DNA of 16,207 bases from Proteiniphilum sp. UBA5283 (lineage in GTDB: Bacteria > Bacteroidota > Bacteroidia > Bacteroidales > Dysgonomonadaceae): positions 20,418-36,624 of the forward strand of contig DHSP01000018.1 of NCBI GenBank assembly GCA_002408485.1. The letters are read 5' to 3'. The first letter of the stretch is position 1, and the number at the start of each line of letters is the position of its first letter. Made by a program: the position numbers and the translations under genes. The notes beneath the pieces are model-generated. The model was not told the DNA's origin and made no database searches. It was given only the letters and a program-made list of their open reading frames with translations. Positions 7,597 to 14,385 of this stretch are shown here, one piece after another.

Positions 7597-8305
7597 CTTG
7601 CTCCTGTTCAATGCTCACACCCGCCGGGATTAGTATGGTCTCTTCTATCAGGGAGTGGATATATAGATCAAACTCAAGCTCGTAAAGTGCGAAGAACAAC
7701 CGACGACGTAGATCAAGGTCGTTCTCTATCTTCACATACTTCAATAACAGTTGCTTCAGATCTTTCAATTTCAACTCAATATCGGTGTGATGCTCGCCAT
7801 ACTCGATGGAGGAATAAAGCTCCCGCCGGAAGGAATCGGATTTTTTCTCCTTCAGCAAGTGAATGAAATAGGGAAAGGCTATGTTGTCTTCGTAATCAAG
7901 ATGCTCCAGTACTTCGGCAAAGTAATCGTTGAAGAATTTTTCAAGCAGCTTCAACTCTTTCGCAGAATGATTTTCCTGCAACTGACGAATATAGGAGCTG
8001 ATTTGCGGATACTTGTCGGAGCGATAATAGTCGTGGCTCTGCTTCAGAAATTCGATCACCCGGACCAGATCGTCCCGGGTAAACAGTGGATGGGCCTTCG
8101 GCCCCAGACCATTGTAAAGATTGGCAATGCCAACGAACAGGTTTTCACTGATACTGTAACCGGTACACAGCTGCATCACAGTCTGGTCGCTCACCCGGAA
8201 ATCAATGTTAAAATGCTGCAACATCAATAACAGATTAGGGTTGGCATCGATCAGATCGGCCATCTTCATATAAGACTTGACTTTTATTTTCGAAGCGTGA
8301 ACCAT
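7589..8305 (-). CDS. Hemerythrin-domain di-iron protein, RIC/YtfE-like
   Basis: The product has a short N-terminal domain (about 8-60, MADLIDANPNLLLMLQHFNI) like the ScdA/RIC N-terminus and a four-helix hemerythrin domain (about 85-230). The ligand set of E. coli YtfE can be laid on it: His91, His113, His135 with Glu139, His172 or His173, and His217 with Glu221 (YIHSLIEETILIP). RIC proteins repair or supply iron for clusters damaged by nitric oxide or peroxide in the cytoplasm. The Cys pair typical of the RIC N-terminal domain is absent; the matching spot reads NIDFRVSD. I start at ATG 8305 (238 residues). The frame continues to 8449, but that stretch spans a good -7 box (8329-8336) and is not protein-like. 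The LuxR-type regulator gene follows and overlaps. Confidence 0.85.
   Translation of the reverse strand: MVHASKIKVKSYMKMADLIDANPNLLLMLQHFNIDFRVSDQTVMQLCTGYSISENLFVGIANLYNGLGPKAHPLFTRDDLVRVIEFLKQSHDYYRSDKYPQISSYIRQLQENHSAKELKLLEKFFNDYFAEVLEHLDYEDNIAFPYFIHLLKEKKSDSFRRELYSSIEYGEHHTDIELKLKDLKQLLLKYVKIENDLDLRRRLFFALYELEFDLYIHSLIEETILIPAGVSIEQEQDA
7601..7605 (-). promoter_or_regulatory. Ribosome binding site deciding the regulator start
   Basis: AGGAG on the minus strand lies four bases before ATG 7596, inside the coding end of the hemerythrin gene. It supports the 200-residue regulator rather than the longer TTG-started version, and suggests translational coupling to the upstream gene. Confidence 0.55.
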
Positions 8306-8328
8306 ATCGGGAAAGTATTTTTTTTCTA

Positions 8329-8336
8329 CAAAAATA
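8329..8336 (-). promoter_or_regulatory. -7 box of the hemerythrin-regulator operon
   Basis: On the minus strand TATTTTTG (8336-8329) matches TAnnTTTG exactly, 23 bp before ATG 8305. The -33 region has no good TTTG at the right distance, which would suit a promoter needing an activator. Confidence 0.5.
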
Positions 8337-8353
8337 GAAAAAAGAACCCAGTT

Positions 8354-8377
8354 ATTTGGAATTATTCTAATCAAAAT
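8354..8377. repeat. Imperfect inverted repeat, candidate regulator site upstream of hemerythrin gene
   Basis: ATTTGGAAT (8354-8362) and AATCAAAAT (8369-8377) pair at 7 of 9 positions around a 6-bp spacer. The centre lies about 40 bp upstream of the transcription start predicted from the -7 box at 8329-8336, a usual place for an activator. The remainder of the divergent spacer (8378-8478) shows nothing I can name. Confidence 0.3.
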
Positions 8378-8478
8378 GACCGTGCTGTACCCAGCCCCTC
8401 CGAACAACTGGATCAATTTCAACGTGAAGTCTGGAGAATCAGTATTCACATCCTCTTCTCTCCCTGAGTTTCCGGTCG

Positions 8479-8510
8479 TCTGGAATTCTCCCGTTTTTTT
8501 TGTATCATTG
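8479..8510 (+). promoter_or_regulatory. Promoter for the nitroreductase gene
   Basis: TATCATTG (8503-8510) is one base from TAnnTTTG, and TCTG (8479-8482) is a 3-of-4 -33 element, with 20 bp between. The GTG that would start a longer nitroreductase frame (8510) is part of this -7 box, which supports the ATG at 8537. Confidence 0.45.
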
Positions 8511-8536
8511 TGCTCTCAAATCAAAAAAACAAAAAA

Positions 8537-9076
8537 ATGAACGGTTTTCAACAGTTATTGATGCAGCGCCGCAGCATCAGAAAATTCAAAGAGGAGCTGC
8601 TGACACCCGATGAGACACGCATGATCCTTGAAGCAGGGTTGCTTTCGCCCACTTCCAAGAACAGGCATTCGTGGGAGTTCATTGCCGTAGAGGATAAGGA
8701 GATGCTTATCCGTCTGTCGCACTGTAAGCCGCAAAGTGCTACCTTTATTGCTGATGCTGTCCTGGCTGTCGTGGTGGCGGGAAATCCCCTGGAAAGCGAT
8801 GCCTGGATTGAAGATGCTTCCATCGCTGCTATCAATATGCAACTACAGGCGGAGGAACTCGGCATAGGTAGCTGCTGGGTACAGGTGCGCAACAGGTCCT
8901 ACACCGACCTGCTCTCGTCGGGCGATTATATCAACGAGCTGCTGCAGATACCCATGCCCCTCGAAGTCCTTTGCGTGATTGCCTTCGGCAGAAAAGAAAA
9001 AGAAAAATCTCCGGCAAGCCTCGACAGCTTGCATTGGGAAAAAGTTCATATCGAAAGATATCTACTTAAATCTTAG
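8537..9076 (+). CDS. Nitroreductase-family FMN oxidoreductase
   Basis: This 179-residue protein is a compact nitroreductase-fold flavoprotein using NAD(P)H to reduce nitro compounds, quinones or similar electrophiles in the cytoplasm. The FMN phosphate site shows at the N-terminus as QRRSIRKF (10-17), and a second FMN-contact loop as LSPTSKNRHSWEF (36-48). The stretch EDASIAAINMQLQAEELGIG (92-111) is the central helix typical of the family. I start at ATG 8537 because the upstream GTG at 8510 lies in the promoter. It diverges from the hemerythrin operon and is followed after 39 nt by nspC, with which it may be co-transcribed. The natural substrate is unknown. Confidence 0.88.
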   Translation: MNGFQQLLMQRRSIRKFKEELLTPDETRMILEAGLLSPTSKNRHSWEFIAVEDKEMLIRLSHCKPQSATFIADAVLAVVVAGNPLESDAWIEDASIAAINMQLQAEELGIGSCWVQVRNRSYTDLLSSGDYINELLQIPMPLEVLCVIAFGRKEKEKSPASLDSLHWEKVHIERYLLKS

Positions 9077-9115
9077 GCATAAGACACAAGAGCCAACAAC
9101 AGACAACAGAAAAAG

Positions 9116-10258
9116 ATGATTGACTTCACAAAAATACCCTCTCCCTGTTATGTGATGGAGGAGGAGTTGCTTCGCAGGAACCTGCAGCTGATCAGGTCGG
9201 TCAGCGAACGTGCCGGCGTTCAGATTATCCTTGCCTTCAAAGCATTTGCCCTGTGGCGTTCGTTCCCCATTTTCCGGGAGTATATCCGTTCTTCTACCGC
9301 CAGCTCTGTGTCTGAGGCCAGGCTTGCTCTCGAGGAGATGGGTACTCCGGCACATACCTATGCCCCTGCTTATACTGACGAGGAGTTCCCCCTCTTTTTG
9401 CAGTACAGCAGTCACATCACCTTCAACTCACTTTCTCAGTTCGAACGCTTTTATCCGCAGGTGGAAGCTTCGGGGAAGGAAATAGCATGTGGGGTAAGGA
9501 TCAACCCCGAATTTTCGGTGGTGGATACCGACCTCTATAACCCGAGTGCGGCGGGATCGCGCCTTGGCATCACGGCTGCCGGGATAGGGGAGAAGCTTCC
9601 CAAGGGGATTACAGGGCTGCATCTGCATAACCTTTGTGAGAACAACTCCCATGATCTGGAAAAAACGCTCGAGGTAGTGGAAAGAAAGTTTGGCCATCTC
9701 TTTGGACAGATCCAGTGGCTGAATTTGGGCGGTGGTCATCTGATGACGCACAAAGACTACGACGTGGAGCACCTCATTCAGGTGCTTCATGGCCTCAAAG
9801 CACGCTACCCGCACCTGGAAATCATCCTGGAGCCGGGGAGCGCATTTGTCTGGGAGACGGGCGTGCTGGTAGCGACGGTGGCCGACATTGTGGAGAACCA
9901 CGACGTGAAGACGGCCATGCTGAACGTCTCCTTTGCCTGCCATATGCCGGACTGTCTGGAGATGCCTTACAAACCCCGCATACGGGGAGCATACCAGGAG
10001 CCGATAGCCGGAAAACCGACATACAGAATGGGTGGAAACAGCTGCCTGAGCGGCGATTTCATGGGCGATTGGTCGTTCGATACTCCGCTTGAAGTGGGCG
10101 ACCGCATCCTGTTTGAAGATATGATCCATTATACCACGGTGAAAACAACCCTTTTCAACGGAGTAACTCATCCCTCCATCGGCCTCTGGACCACGAACGG
10201 TACGTTCATTCTCTATCGCCGGTTTGGGTATGAAGATTATAAAAGCCGGATGAGCTGA
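9116..10258 (+). CDS. nspC: Carboxynorspermidine / carboxyspermidine decarboxylase
   Basis: NspC is a PLP-dependent enzyme of the alanine-racemase fold that decarboxylates carboxynorspermidine or carboxyspermidine, the last step of the alternative (non-S-adenosylmethionine) spermidine route common in gut Bacteroidetes. The 380-residue length is normal. Lys42 in LAFKAF is the expected PLP-binding lysine. Further family motifs are LNLGGGH (202-208), LEPGSA (238-243) and GNSCLSGDFMGDW (307-319), the last holding the C-terminal active-site Cys. The partner carboxyspermidine dehydrogenase is not in the window, which is common because the genes are often unlinked. I see no promoter of its own in 9077-9115. 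Confidence 0.93.
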   Translation: MIDFTKIPSPCYVMEEELLRRNLQLIRSVSERAGVQIILAFKAFALWRSFPIFREYIRSSTASSVSEARLALEEMGTPAHTYAPAYTDEEFPLFLQYSSHITFNSLSQFERFYPQVEASGKEIACGVRINPEFSVVDTDLYNPSAAGSRLGITAAGIGEKLPKGITGLHLHNLCENNSHDLEKTLEVVERKFGHLFGQIQWLNLGGGHLMTHKDYDVEHLIQVLHGLKARYPHLEIILEPGSAFVWETGVLVATVADIVENHDVKTAMLNVSFACHMPDCLEMPYKPRIRGAYQEPIAGKPTYRMGGNSCLSGDFMGDWSFDTPLEVGDRILFEDMIHYTTVKTTLFNGVTHPSIGLWTTNGTFILYRRFGYEDYKSRMS

Positions 10259-10280
10259 GTAAATCCTTTTTTCTTTTTAA

Positions 10281-10300
10281 ACAATTTCTGCCCAAATTGT
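10281..10300. repeat. Inverted repeat after nspC, weak terminator candidate
   Basis: ACAATTT (10281-10287) and AAATTGT (10294-10300) form a perfect 7-bp inverted repeat around CTGCCC, 23 bp after the nspC stop. The stem is AT-rich and has no clear following T-run, so termination would be weak. The remaining spacer before glsB holds three TTCACA copies (10330, 10352, 10365) and no recognisable -7 box. Confidence 0.3.
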
Positions 10301-10374
10301 GTTAATTGAAGAAGTGAGAAGATTGATCTTTCACAAGTTTATCAACAACTATTCACATTAAACATTCACAAACT

Positions 10375-10620
10375 ATGGGATTGATATGGTGGATTATTAT
10401 CGGAGCAGTAGCCGGATGGCTTGCAGGTAAATTAATGAGGGGCGGCGGTTTTGGCTTTCTGGTTAATCTTTTGGTCGGTATTGCCGGAGGAGTCATTGGC
10501 GGATGGGTATTTGACAAGTTGGGAATCTCTACCGGCGGGGTTATCGGTAACCTTGTAACAGCACTCGTGGGAGCAATCCTGTTGCTGTGGATCATTTCAC
10601 TCTTCAAAAAGAAAGCCTGA
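10375..10620 (+). CDS. GlsB/YeaQ/YmgE-family small membrane protein
   Basis: This 81-residue protein belongs to the transglycosylase-associated, stress-related GlsB/YeaQ family. Three hydrophobic, glycine-rich segments (about 2-18, 27-46 and 55-76) span the inner membrane. GAVAGWLAGKLMRGGG near the N-terminus and GIAGGVIGGWVFDKLGI in the middle are the family signature. The end is short and basic (FKKKA). Family members are induced by general, acid or bile stress, but no biochemical activity is established. The stop is 11 nt before the proposed nadD start, so the two may share a transcript. No annotation beyond family level is justified. Confidence 0.88.
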   Translation: MGLIWWIIIGAVAGWLAGKLMRGGGFGFLVNLLVGIAGGVIGGWVFDKLGISTGGVIGNLVTALVGAILLLWIISLFKKKA

Positions 10621-10631
10621 GAAAGGATTCC

Positions 10632-11213
10632 GTGAGACACGAAACAGGTATATTTTCCGGATCATTTAACCCTATCCACATGGGGCACCTCATGTTGGCG
10701 AACTACATCAGCGCTTTCACGCCCGTGAAGGAGGTTTGGTTTGTGGTCTCTCCTCATAATCCGTTGAAAAAATCAGGGGATCTGCTGGATGACGAAATCA
10801 GGCTGGAGATGGTGCGACTGGCGCTGAGCGATTACGAACATTTCAAAGTATCGGATGTGGAGTTTCATATGCCGCGCCCCTCTTATACAATTGATACGCT
10901 CGATGCACTTACACGGGCACATCCCGATAGGCGCTTTTCCTTGATCATCGGGGGTGATAACTGGTCCTTATTTGAACAATGGAAAGAATATAAGCGCATC
11001 CTGGAGCTCTACGAAATCCTTGTTTATCCGCGATTAGGGGAAAAAATACACATTCCCGAAGAACTGCGCAAATCGGTCCGGCTTATCAATGCTCCTGTGG
11101 TGGAAATATCCTCCACTTTCATCCGGCAAGGCATCGGAGAAGGAAAAAATATGCGTGCCTTCCTCCCGCCAAAGGTGTACGATTACATTGAGCAAAATAA
11201 GCTTTACCGCTAA
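10632..11213 (+). CDS. nadD: Nicotinate-nucleotide adenylyltransferase
   Basis: NadD joins ATP and nicotinate mononucleotide to make deamido-NAD in NAD synthesis, in the cytoplasm. The nucleotidyltransferase motif is SGSFNPIHMGH at residues 9-19, with His16 and His19 as the HxGH pair. The second motif is ISSTFIR at 169-175, and SPHNPLK sits near the nicotinate site. From GTG 10632 the protein is 193 residues, normal for Bacteroidetes. AAAGGA four bases upstream supports this start. The frame also opens at GTG 10587, but that would overlap glsB and add 15 residues not expected for the family. It ends 15 bp from the convergent TPR gene, with no terminator between them. Confidence 0.95.
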   Translation: MRHETGIFSGSFNPIHMGHLMLANYISAFTPVKEVWFVVSPHNPLKKSGDLLDDEIRLEMVRLALSDYEHFKVSDVEFHMPRPSYTIDTLDALTRAHPDRRFSLIIGGDNWSLFEQWKEYKRILELYEILVYPRLGEKIHIPEELRKSVRLINAPVVEISSTFIRQGIGEGKNMRAFLPPKVYDYIEQNKLYR

Positions 11214-11228
11214 CGGTTAACTTTCGGC

Positions 11229-13454
11229 TCACTCTCCTCCCAGGTCATACCTGATCTTATCCAGAATGATCGGTAATATGGCGGTATTCACACCTGCTTC
11301 CTGTAGCTCCTCCTCATCTTCGGCAAGCATAGACCGAAAGGCATCAAAGCTACCGGCTTTCTCCAGCGACGACCGATAGAGCGAGACCGCCTTTTTGTTT
11401 TCTTCCATGCAGAGTTCCACGTGGCCTGCGTTAAGGAAATCGTGGGCATTGGGCTTGTTCTCCATAATCTGGGCATAGTATTTCCTTGCCACATCGAACT
11501 TGCGCGATAGAAAAGCACACCAGGCCACCGAACGCCATGCACGCCTGTTCTGGCTGTCGAGCAGCTCCACCTTGAAGTAGTAGTTCAGAGCCGTATCGTA
11601 CTGCTTCAGCTCCAGATAGCAATGTCCGATGCTGAGCTGAATATGCAGGTCGTCGGGCCTGAACTGCTCCAGCCTGCGATAATAGTTCAGTGCTATGTCG
11701 GGCTGCTTCAGCACCCGGTAACAATGTGCTATGCGATGTAGTACCCACGTATTGTTTTCGTCGATCAGGTCGGCATGCAGATAGGCATCCAGGGCTCCTC
11801 CCGTATCTGCCAGCATCTGTCTGCAGTAGCCTATCTTTTGCCAGAACTCGCTTTTGGCAACACCTGCTGCTTCGGTCAGCATCGTGTAAGCAACAAGTGC
11901 CTCATCAAAGTTGTTTTTTTCAAAATAGTAAAGAGCTATCTGCTCCAGGTGCTGCGGTTGCAGTACCACAGGGTGAAATGCCTCAATCAGGTGATAGTTG
12001 AGCGGCAGGCTGAAAATATCCCGGAACTCGCTACGACGCCGGTAAAGCTTGAAGAAGCGATAAAGGTCCTGAATATATTGTTTGATCAGGGTATCCTCTT
12101 TCTGATAGGGATTCAGCACACCTTCCTCCTCCTGCATCTTTGTGAGCTCTTCGCCTTCGGCACCCAGCTGTGAAATTATCATGCGGCGGTAGTTTTCCGG
12201 CATCATCATAATGCTGAGGCAGAAAGAGTATTTGTCGGAGTTGCAGATTAACGACGACCGGAACATGGTCTCAATCAGGGAGACACCTTCCGACTTGTCG
12301 GAAAAAAGCTGCCGGATGCTGCTGTGACGTGGGTTAAACGGCAGGAACCAGTTGCTCATCTCCTGAAAGAAAGGGTAGGACTTCAGGTTGGAAAAGGTGG
12401 AGTGGAACACGTCGGCGCCCTCGAGCTGTAACTCGGAGAACTCCTGCAGCTTATCTGTCAGCCCGGTCTCGTCGAGTATCTTCTGCCATTCCGGGTTTTT
12501 TTCATCCAGTCCGCTTTCGCCCATCCACTCATCCAGGTTTATTTTCTTGCCAATCATCGGGCTTAACTTCATCATCTCCGGGAGGATCTCCTCGTTCAGC
12601 CGTTTTGTGATCTTCTCCGTTTCGTGTGCCTGAATGAAGCCAATGATGGCTGCGATAAACCGCCGGTTGAACAGCTTGTTGTCCGATAGCAGCTTCAGCC
12701 TGCTGCTGCACTCGGAATAGAGAGGCCAGCGGGCTGCGTAGGTCTGGAAGATGGGAATGATACCGATGATGGTACGTGTCACCAGCTCCGGCTCGGGACG
12801 GAGGCACACATCAAGAAGCAGCTCTACCTTGACCGCATCGAAGCGCTGCAGCACATTCATGGTGAGGGCGGAGAGGAGCACGCTCTTGTCGTATACGGGA
12901 ATGAGCTCATCGTCCATAAAACTTCGGAACGATGCAGCCATGTCGGCATTGGCCCTTGGTGATACAAATACGCAGTAAAAGAGATCCTGCAGGGTCCTTT
13001 CATGTGCCAGTGCATTTTCTTTTATACGGCGCTCCTTTTCCTCGCCCTCTTCGAGCAGATCGATAAAGGAGAAGGTATCCGCATGCCGTGTGATGATGCT
13101 CCGGTATTCGTCCAGAGAGAGCGGTGTACGCACCTGAAACAGCCGTGACTTATCGAAAAAAAGGGAGGAACTTTCCTGCAGAAGCAGGTGCTCGGCCGCA
13201 TCATCGGCAACGGTGTAGAGGTCGCGGATCAGCTTGTCGTAAATATGCTGCTGCTCGGGATCCTTTTTTCCCTCAATCAGGTAGTGGAGCATATATTGAT
13301 AGTTGGTCTCCAGTTCTGATATTTTTTCGGTAATGGTCCAGTGTTGTGAAAGCGAAGCAAGTCCCTTGACACCGTCAATTGCCTGTTTCAGCTGCCGCTG
13401 TTCGATATGGGAATGGATTACTTCGAGTCTGGTCCCGCTGTCGGTCGGTTGCAT
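11229..13454 (-). CDS. Large TPR-repeat protein of unknown function
   Basis: The 741-residue product has no signal peptide or membrane segment, so it is probably cytoplasmic. Residues 1-495 are mostly helical and polar and match no domain I know. Residues about 500-700 hold around six tetratricopeptide-type repeats, for example FEKNNFDEALVAY, LKQPDIALNYYRRL, LKQYDTALNYYFKV and LSRKFDVARKYYAQI. The end is acidic (AEDEEELQE) and then hydrophobic. TPR arrays bind partner proteins, so an adaptor or scaffold role is likely. It starts 7 bp after the stop of the upstream antiporter-tail-like gene and surely shares its transcript. No catalytic motif is visible. Confidence 0.8.
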   Translation of the reverse strand: MQPTDSGTRLEVIHSHIEQRQLKQAIDGVKGLASLSQHWTITEKISELETNYQYMLHYLIEGKKDPEQQHIYDKLIRDLYTVADDAAEHLLLQESSSLFFDKSRLFQVRTPLSLDEYRSIITRHADTFSFIDLLEEGEEKERRIKENALAHERTLQDLFYCVFVSPRANADMAASFRSFMDDELIPVYDKSVLLSALTMNVLQRFDAVKVELLLDVCLRPEPELVTRTIIGIIPIFQTYAARWPLYSECSSRLKLLSDNKLFNRRFIAAIIGFIQAHETEKITKRLNEEILPEMMKLSPMIGKKINLDEWMGESGLDEKNPEWQKILDETGLTDKLQEFSELQLEGADVFHSTFSNLKSYPFFQEMSNWFLPFNPRHSSIRQLFSDKSEGVSLIETMFRSSLICNSDKYSFCLSIMMMPENYRRMIISQLGAEGEELTKMQEEEGVLNPYQKEDTLIKQYIQDLYRFFKLYRRRSEFRDIFSLPLNYHLIEAFHPVVLQPQHLEQIALYYFEKNNFDEALVAYTMLTEAAGVAKSEFWQKIGYCRQMLADTGGALDAYLHADLIDENNTWVLHRIAHCYRVLKQPDIALNYYRRLEQFRPDDLHIQLSIGHCYLELKQYDTALNYYFKVELLDSQNRRAWRSVAWCAFLSRKFDVARKYYAQIMENKPNAHDFLNAGHVELCMEENKKAVSLYRSSLEKAGSFDAFRSMLAEDEEELQEAGVNTAILPIILDKIRYDLGGE

Positions 13455-13461
13455 AATGATT

Positions 13462-14361
13462 TCAGTTTGATGAGTCTTTGATGATCAGGGTGGAAGGGAG
13501 TGAATCTTTCCAGGGCAGAGGTGCGGCAACCAGCTTGCTCCATCCGTCGATGCCAATGATGAGGAGGTCCTGGTCCCGAATAAACTCCTTTTCAATCTTC
13601 TTGTTATCGTCCCAAAGGCGTACCCGCCCGTCGCTCTTTTTTACAATGAACTGATAGAGCTTCTGCATCTTTGCCTCCGACTGAATGATTCCCACCGCAT
13701 CCCAAACCATGATCTGCACATTTTCCATCTGGGATGTCTGGTACACAAAGGTGAAAATATGCATGTCGGCTTTACAGAGCACGGGAATGAAAATATGGCT
13801 TGTCTCTTCCAGGCCGTTGTCCAGGAAGATGCCTGTCGGCACCCTGTTCCGGTCCAGCAGCGATGACATCTGTTTTAAGGTGGATGCTTCCTTCTCCCCG
13901 AATTGTGCCAGAACAGCAGCATCGGTGATTGCCGGGTCGTTCTTCTGCTGCATGTACCTGCTTGCCTCGCGAAGGCCTATTTCGTCCTGGCCCAGCCCAA
14001 TCAGCAAAAGGTTGCTGCCCTGCTCGTCGGTCATTTTACGGATTTCGGAGACAAGGTCGGCATACTCCCTGATAAAAAGCCGTACCGTGATTTTACTTTT
14101 TTCGCCCTTGGGCATCAGGTCGGCAAGCAGCTTATGTTGAAGCACTTCTATTGGCTCATCCTTCAACACGGCCTCCATGTTGGCGATGAAGTGCAACAGG
14201 GTGATTGATGATTTCTCCGTTTTCGAAAGAACAATGTCCGATGCCAGTTTGCATAGTTTTCTACCTGTCTCAAGCCGGGTGAAACAAACCAGCGCATGGG
14301 TAGGTTTCTTCAGTTCCGATTCGCCATCGATGCGATTTAACAACATATCCACAAAATCCAT
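13462..14361 (-). CDS. Soluble protein resembling the cytoplasmic tail of cation/proton antiporters (USP-like)
   Basis: This 299-residue protein has no membrane segment or signal peptide. Two alpha/beta halves are suggested: residues 20-150, with hydrophobic strands HALVCFTRL, SSITLLHFI and SNLLLIGLG, and residues 165-299, with PTGIFLDNGL, IFIPVLC and DLLIIGIDGW. The layout and stretches such as LLDRNRVPTGIFLDNG recall the universal-stress-protein-like C-terminal part of Bacteroidetes CPA2 cation/proton antiporters, here without the transporter. This resemblance is from memory and is moderate. It lies 24 nt after serB and 7 nt before the TPR gene, so the three are likely co-transcribed. No clear ATP-binding GxxGxxxxG(S/T) motif is seen. 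The function is unknown; a paralogous ligand sensor or a trimmed antiporter are both possible. Confidence 0.6.
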   Translation of the reverse strand: MDFVDMLLNRIDGESELKKPTHALVCFTRLETGRKLCKLASDIVLSKTEKSSITLLHFIANMEAVLKDEPIEVLQHKLLADLMPKGEKSKITVRLFIREYADLVSEIRKMTDEQGSNLLLIGLGQDEIGLREASRYMQQKNDPAITDAAVLAQFGEKEASTLKQMSSLLDRNRVPTGIFLDNGLEETSHIFIPVLCKADMHIFTFVYQTSQMENVQIMVWDAVGIIQSEAKMQKLYQFIVKKSDGRVRLWDDNKKIEKEFIRDQDLLIIGIDGWSKLVAAPLPWKDSLPSTLIIKDSSN

Positions 14362-14385
14362 ACCTGTGTGTTTTAAAGGTACATT

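Noticed and set aside
7597..7611. Longer TTG start of the LuxR-type regulator
   Set aside because: A good AGGAG site lies inside this stretch and serves ATG 7596.
8306..8449. N-terminal extension of the hemerythrin protein
   Set aside because: The extension spans an exact -7 promoter box and is not protein-like; ATG 8305 gives the family-like N-terminus.
8510..8536. GTG start giving a longer nitroreductase
   Set aside because: The GTG is part of a -7 box, and the added residues are lysine/asparagine-rich with no family counterpart.
10330..10370. Three TTCACA copies upstream of glsB as an operator array
   Set aside because: The copies are short, unevenly spaced (22 and 13 bp) and in AT-rich DNA, so chance is likely.
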